From NCBI RefSeq assembly GCF_015070385.1, contig NZ_JADCSA010000002.1, forward strand, positions 62,001 to 126,000: a stretch of 64,000 nt of DNA, read 5' to 3'. The DNA is from Nocardioides malaquae (GTDB taxonomy: Bacteria; Actinomycetota; Actinomycetes; Propionibacteriales; Nocardioidaceae). Shown in pieces: positions 60,979 to 64,000 of the stretch. The notes below the pieces were generated by a model. It saw only the letters and a list, made by a program, of their open reading frames with translations, did not search any database and had not been told where the DNA came from. The position numbers and the translations under genes were made by a program. The first letter of the stretch is position 1; each line of letters begins with the position of its first letter.

Positions 60979-62138
60979 GAAGGCAGCCTCCTGACCACCA
61001 CGACGGTGAGGTCGTCCTCGAGCTCGTTGGCGCGGACGAACTCCTCCACTCGGGCGACGATGGCGTCCGGGGAACCGAGGTCTCGCACCAGCCGAGTGGC
61101 GGCCTCGATCACCGCTGCCTGCTCGGGGAGCACGTCCAGGACCCCGTCACTGACGATGAAGAGCGTCTCCCCGGGCCTGAGTGCCTCCAGGTGCGGGGTC
61201 CACGAGTCGTGGGGCAGCGTGCCGAGAGGCAGGTCGCTCGAGGCGAGCTGGCGGGCCGGGCCCTCCGGCGGCACGACGAGCGCCAACCCGTGCCCGGCGT
61301 CGACGTACTCGATCTCGCCGGTGGCGGGAGTGATCCGGCAGGCGAAGAGTGTCGCGAAGGTCGAGGTCTCCGTGAAGTCCTCGTCCATGCCCACCGCCGT
61401 GCGACGCACGGCCTCGGCCAGAGGGTTGAACGACGACGAGACGCGCATCATCGACCGGATGCCGGCGGTGAGGGCTGCGGCGGTGAGCCCCTTGCCCATG
61501 ACGTCGGCGACCACCAGCTGCAGGCGGCCGTCGAGCTCCATCCAGTCGAAGTAGTCACCACCCACGTGGCGGGCGGGCAGGCAGCACCCCGCGAGCTCGT
61601 AGCCCGGCACCTCGATGCGGCGGTAGGGGAGGAGCCGGCGCTGGACCTCGCGGGCCTGCACCTCGTCGGCGTCGAATGCGAGCTCGCGCTCCACCCAGCG
61701 GGCCAACCCGGCCAGCAGGTCGAGCTCCTGCTCCGACATGGCGCGGGGCGTGTCGTCGACCAGGCAGAGAGCACCGACGACCTCACCGCCCGGCGCCGAC
61801 AGCGGGTGGCCCACGTAGAAACCGATGGTGCCGTTCTCGACGTCCGGGTGGTCGGCGAACCTGGCGTCACCCGCGGGGTCCGTCACGACCAGGGCATCGG
61901 CCTCAGCGACCGTGTGGGTGCAGAAGGAGAGCTCCCGAGGAGTGTCGCCGAGGTCGAGGCCCACCGCCGACTTGGTGAACTGCCGGTCGGTGTCGACGAG
62001 GTTGACTGCCACCTTCGGCACGTCGAAGAGCCGCTGGGCGAGCCGGACGACCTGGTCGAACCGCTCCTCCGGCCCGGTGTCCAGCAAGTGCAGCTCTCGC
62101 AACGCCTGCACCCGGGCCTGTTCCTGCGACTCGTCCAC
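60975..62138 (-). CDS. GAF-PP2C (SpoIIE-type) phosphatase
   Basis: 387-residue serine phosphatase of the RsbU/SpoIIE type. A GAF domain (~20-155, with FCTHTVAEADALVVTDPAGDARFA and GFYVGHPLSAPGGEVVGALCLVDD) is a probable ligand sensor. The PP2C domain (~165-385) has GGDYFDWMEL, LVVADVMGKGLTAA, DAGHGLALV, FIVSDGVLDVL and DDLTVVVV, the full metal-binding set. GTG 62138 has GAGGAGGGG upstream. It is the first gene of a four-gene overlapping operon and probably activates the STAS protein by dephosphorylation. Confidence 0.92.
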   Translation of the reverse strand: MDESQEQARVQALRELHLLDTGPEERFDQVVRLAQRLFDVPKVAVNLVDTDRQFTKSAVGLDLGDTPRELSFCTHTVAEADALVVTDPAGDARFADHPDVENGTIGFYVGHPLSAPGGEVVGALCLVDDTPRAMSEQELDLLAGLARWVERELAFDADEVQAREVQRRLLPYRRIEVPGYELAGCCLPARHVGGDYFDWMELDGRLQLVVADVMGKGLTAAALTAGIRSMMRVSSSFNPLAEAVRRTAVGMDEDFTETSTFATLFACRITPATGEIEYVDAGHGLALVVPPEGPARQLASSDLPLGTLPHDSWTPHLEALRPGETLFIVSDGVLDVLPEQAAVIEAATRLVRDLGSPDAIVARVEEFVRANELEDDLTVVVVRRLPS

Positions 62139-62223
62139 GCACCCCTCCTCACGATGGGTCCGACCCTACCCACTTCGGGGGACGTCCACCCTTGGCTCGC
62201 CGGAGCTCGCCACCACGCACACC

Positions 62224-62934
62224 TCAGGTGGCGAGGGCCGCGCGCAAGGCCATCTCCACCATCGCGCCGAAGGTCTGTTCGCGCTCCTGTGACGTGGTCT
62301 CCTCGCCGGTGACGATGTGGTCGGAGACGGTGCAGATCGCCAGGGCGCGCCGCTCATGCTGCGCCGCCAAGGTGTAGAGGGCGCTCGCCTCCATCTCGAC
62401 GGCCAGCACCCCGTGCTTCACCTGCGCCTCCATCAGCTCGGGCCTGGGGGAGTAGAAGGAGTCGCTGGAGAAGATCAGGCCCACGTGGCTGGTCACGTCC
62501 TCCATCGACTCCGCGGCCTCGACCGCGGCGCGCAGCAGGCCGAAGTCGGCGACCGGGGCGTAGTCGTAGCCGCCGAAACGGTGCGTGTTCATCGACGAGT
62601 CGGTGCAGGCCCCGGACGCGATGACGACGTCACGGATGGCCACCTTCTCGGTGAGGGCGCCGCACGAACCGACCCTGATGATCGTCGTGACGCCGTACTC
62701 CTCGAAGAGCTCGTTGGCATAGATCGCCAGTGAGGGCTGGCCCATGCCCGAGCCCTGCACCGAGACGCGCCTGCCCTGCCACGTGCCGGTGAAGCCGAGC
62801 ATGCCGCGGACCTCGGTGTAGCACTCGACGTCGTCGAGGAAGGTCTCCGCGATCCACTTGGCTCGCAAGGGGTCTCCGGGCATGAGGACGACGGGGGCGA
62901 CCTGACCGGCAGCAGCGCCGATGTGAATGCTCAT
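62224..62934 (-). CDS. deoD: DeoD-type purine nucleoside phosphorylase
   Basis: 236-residue hexameric-type PNP, which splits purine nucleosides to base and ribose-1-phosphate. [45 protein letters not shown] and the catalytic Asp in [11 protein letters not shown] are present. ATG 62934 gives the conserved MSIHIGA start and has a TAGGTT box 7 nt upstream; longer frames reach into nudC and are rejected. It may recycle nucleosides; no operon partner. Confidence 0.95.
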   Translation of the reverse strand: MSIHIGAAAGQVAPVVLMPGDPLRAKWIAETFLDDVECYTEVRGMLGFTGTWQGRRVSVQGSGMGQPSLAIYANELFEEYGVTTIIRVGSCGALTEKVAIRDVVIASGACTDSSMNTHRFGGYDYAPVADFGLLRAAVEAAESMEDVTSHVGLIFSSDSFYSPRPELMEAQVKHGVLAVEMEASALYTLAAQHERRALAICTVSDHIVTGEETTSQEREQTFGAMVEMALRAALAT

Positions 62935-62941
62935 GCGGAGC

Positions 62942-62947
62942 AACCTA
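62942..62947 (-). promoter_or_regulatory. Leaderless -10 box for deoD
   Basis: TAGGTT on the minus strand ends 7 nt before ATG 62934. Confidence 0.55.
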
Positions 62948-62954
62948 TCCCCGC

Positions 62955-62960
62955 TAGTCT
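62955..62960 (+). promoter_or_regulatory. Leaderless -10 box for nudC
   Basis: TAGTCT ends 6 nt before GTG 62967; the deoD box is 7 bp away on the other strand. Confidence 0.55.
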
Positions 62961-62966
62961 CGCCCC

Positions 62967-63929
62967 GTGACGCGACTCGACCCGTCCCTGATGCCGCACG
63001 TGGCGCTGTCCGTACGCGCCCACAACCGCGAGGCCCTGCACCGCACCGACGAGGCGTGGCTGGCCGAGCAGTGGTCGCGCGACGACACGCGTGTCCTCGT
63101 CGTGAGCGGGGGGCGCGTCGCCTTCCGCGACGACGCGGTTCCGTGGCTGACACCGGCCGAGGCGCACGCCCTGGCCCCGGGTGGCGAGCGGATCCTGCTG
63201 GGGCAGCGCGACGGGCGTACGCGGTTCGCCGTGCTCGCCGGACGCGACGAGGTGGTCGGGGGCACCGAGGACTGGGTCGGGCTGCGCGGCCTCTTCCCGA
63301 TGCTCGCCGTCGCTGACGACCGGGCCTCGGAGGAGGCGCCGTGGCTCTTCCACGCCGTCGGGTTGGCGGAGTGGCGTCGCTCGACCCGGTTCTGCCAGCG
63401 CTGCGGGGGCGACCTGTCGCCGCGCGCGGCCGGTCACGAGCTCGTGTGCGACGGGTGCGGCCGCTCGCAGTTCCCGCGCACCGACCCCGCGGTGATCATG
63501 GCGATCACCTCCGGCGAACCGGGCAGCGACGACGAGGCGATCCTGCTGGGCCACCAGTCCTCGTGGCCGGCCTCGCAGTGGTCGACGCTGGCGGGTTTCT
63601 GTGAGCCGGGAGAGACGCTGGAGGACGCCGTGCGCCGCGAGACCTACGAGGAGACCGGCGTACGGGTGGGCGAGGTGTCCTACTTCGGCTCCCAGCCGTG
63701 GCCACTGCCGGCCAGCCTCATGGTCGCCTTCTTCGGGCGGGCGACCACCCGGGAGATCGACGTCGACGGTGCCGAGATCACCGAGGCGCGATGGTTCACC
63801 CGGGCTGAGCTGCGAGCCGGCCTGGAGGACGGCACCCTCACCGTGCCGCGCAGCGTCTCGGTCTCGGCCTCCCTGCTGACGGCCTTCCTCGGGACGGTCC
63901 TGCCGGGCCGGGACTTCTGGCGGAGCTGA
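62967..63929 (+). CDS. nudC: NADH pyrophosphatase NudC
   Basis: 320-residue Nudix hydrolase that cleaves NAD(H) and can decap NAD-RNA. The zinc ribbon CQRCGG...CDGCG, the Nudix box [22 protein letters not shown] and the NudC-specific [11 protein letters not shown] are intact. In M. tuberculosis the homologue is Rv3199c, next to mycoredoxin, as here. It diverges from deoD by 32 nt. Confidence 0.95.
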   Translation: MTRLDPSLMPHVALSVRAHNREALHRTDEAWLAEQWSRDDTRVLVVSGGRVAFRDDAVPWLTPAEAHALAPGGERILLGQRDGRTRFAVLAGRDEVVGGTEDWVGLRGLFPMLAVADDRASEEAPWLFHAVGLAEWRRSTRFCQRCGGDLSPRAAGHELVCDGCGRSQFPRTDPAVIMAITSGEPGSDDEAILLGHQSSWPASQWSTLAGFCEPGETLEDAVRRETYEETGVRVGEVSYFGSQPWPLPASLMVAFFGRATTREIDVDGAEITEARWFTRAELRAGLEDGTLTVPRSVSVSASLLTAFLGTVLPGRDFWRS

Positions 63930-63935
63930 GGGGAG

Positions 63936-64000
63936 TCAGCCGAGCTCGGCGAGCTTCGCCTTGACCTGCGCCAAGCTGGGGTTGGTCTGTGCGGAGCCGT
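63936..64000 (-). CDS. mrx1: Mycoredoxin, C-terminal end (partial)
   Basis: The last 21 codons of a minus-strand gene are in the window, translating to a tail with NPSLAQVKAKLAELG, matching the C-terminus of mycoredoxin (Mrx1, Rv3198A). The CxxC active site lies outside the window. It is convergent with nudC, as in mycobacteria. Mrx1 reduces mycothiol mixed disulfides. Confidence 0.72.
   Translation of the reverse strand, partial: GSAQTNPSLAQVKAKLAELG

Overview
The window is very GC-rich, gene-dense DNA (mostly GTG/ATG starts, strong G/C third-position bias) from a high-GC actinobacterium. Gene content and order (mtrAB-lpqB, comF, long hpf, secA, tatB-mrp, rhlE/MiaE-like/DUF3107/moeZ, adnAB, nudC-mycoredoxin) match blocks conserved across Actinobacteria and resemble Mycobacterium tuberculosis Rv3198A-Rv3213c and the mtrAB-secA block. 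Several P-loop sulfotransferases and a DUF6752-like small protein suggest a Nocardioides-like member of the Nocardioidaceae; that genus call is inference. I see no tRNA, rRNA, CRISPR array, prophage or insertion sequence.

Layout. 1-10.3 kb: end of mtrA, mtrB, lpqB, comF, a 412-nt gap, hpf with a strong terminator hairpin, a NarL-type response regulator, a YcaQ-like DNA glycosylase and secA. 10.3-15.6 kb: an Rv3235-like gene coupled to a LysM membrane protein, a conserved hypothetical, tatB, mrp/apbC, DUF1003 and an MgtE-N/CBS protein. 15.6-31.1 kb is an accessory region rich in envelope and glycan functions: a lipoprotein, a secreted phospholipase D-like protein, a LicD-methyltransferase fusion with a DUF6752-like protein and a sulfotransferase in one overlapping operon, a glycosyltransferase, two exported endonuclease/exonuclease/phosphatase (EEP) proteins (one carrying a degenerate PLD domain), three more sulfotransferases, an acyl-CoA dehydrogenase, a PHP phosphoesterase and a short-chain dehydrogenase.

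31.1-44.4 kb: the conserved block ParA-like, rhlE, MiaE-like ferritin fold, DUF3107, TetR, moeZ, alkyltransferase-like protein, PlsC-type acyltransferase and the two-subunit AdnAB helicase-nuclease. 44.4-58.2 kb: mostly single genes (TspO, methyltransferases, a family-A DNA polymerase, MOSC, epimerase, RibD-like reductase, SGNH hydrolase, TfoX-N, HNH nuclease, TetR, FAD oxidoreductase, zinc alcohol dehydrogenase) separated by short regions with palindromic operator candidates. 58.3-62.1 kb: a four-gene overlapping minus-strand operon encoding a SpoIIE-type phosphatase with a GAF domain, a cellulose-synthase-like glycosyltransferase with a large internal insertion, a STAS antagonist and an RsbW-like kinase. 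62.2-64 kb: deoD and nudC from back-to-back promoters, and the end of a mycoredoxin gene.

Two themes recur. Many isolated genes have a TAnnnT -10 box ending 6-7 nt before the start codon, which predicts leaderless transcripts. The best candidate for an undescribed system is the phosphatase/glycosyltransferase/STAS/kinase operon: a complete partner-switching module with no sigma factor beside it but a membrane polysaccharide synthase translated in overlap with its regulators.
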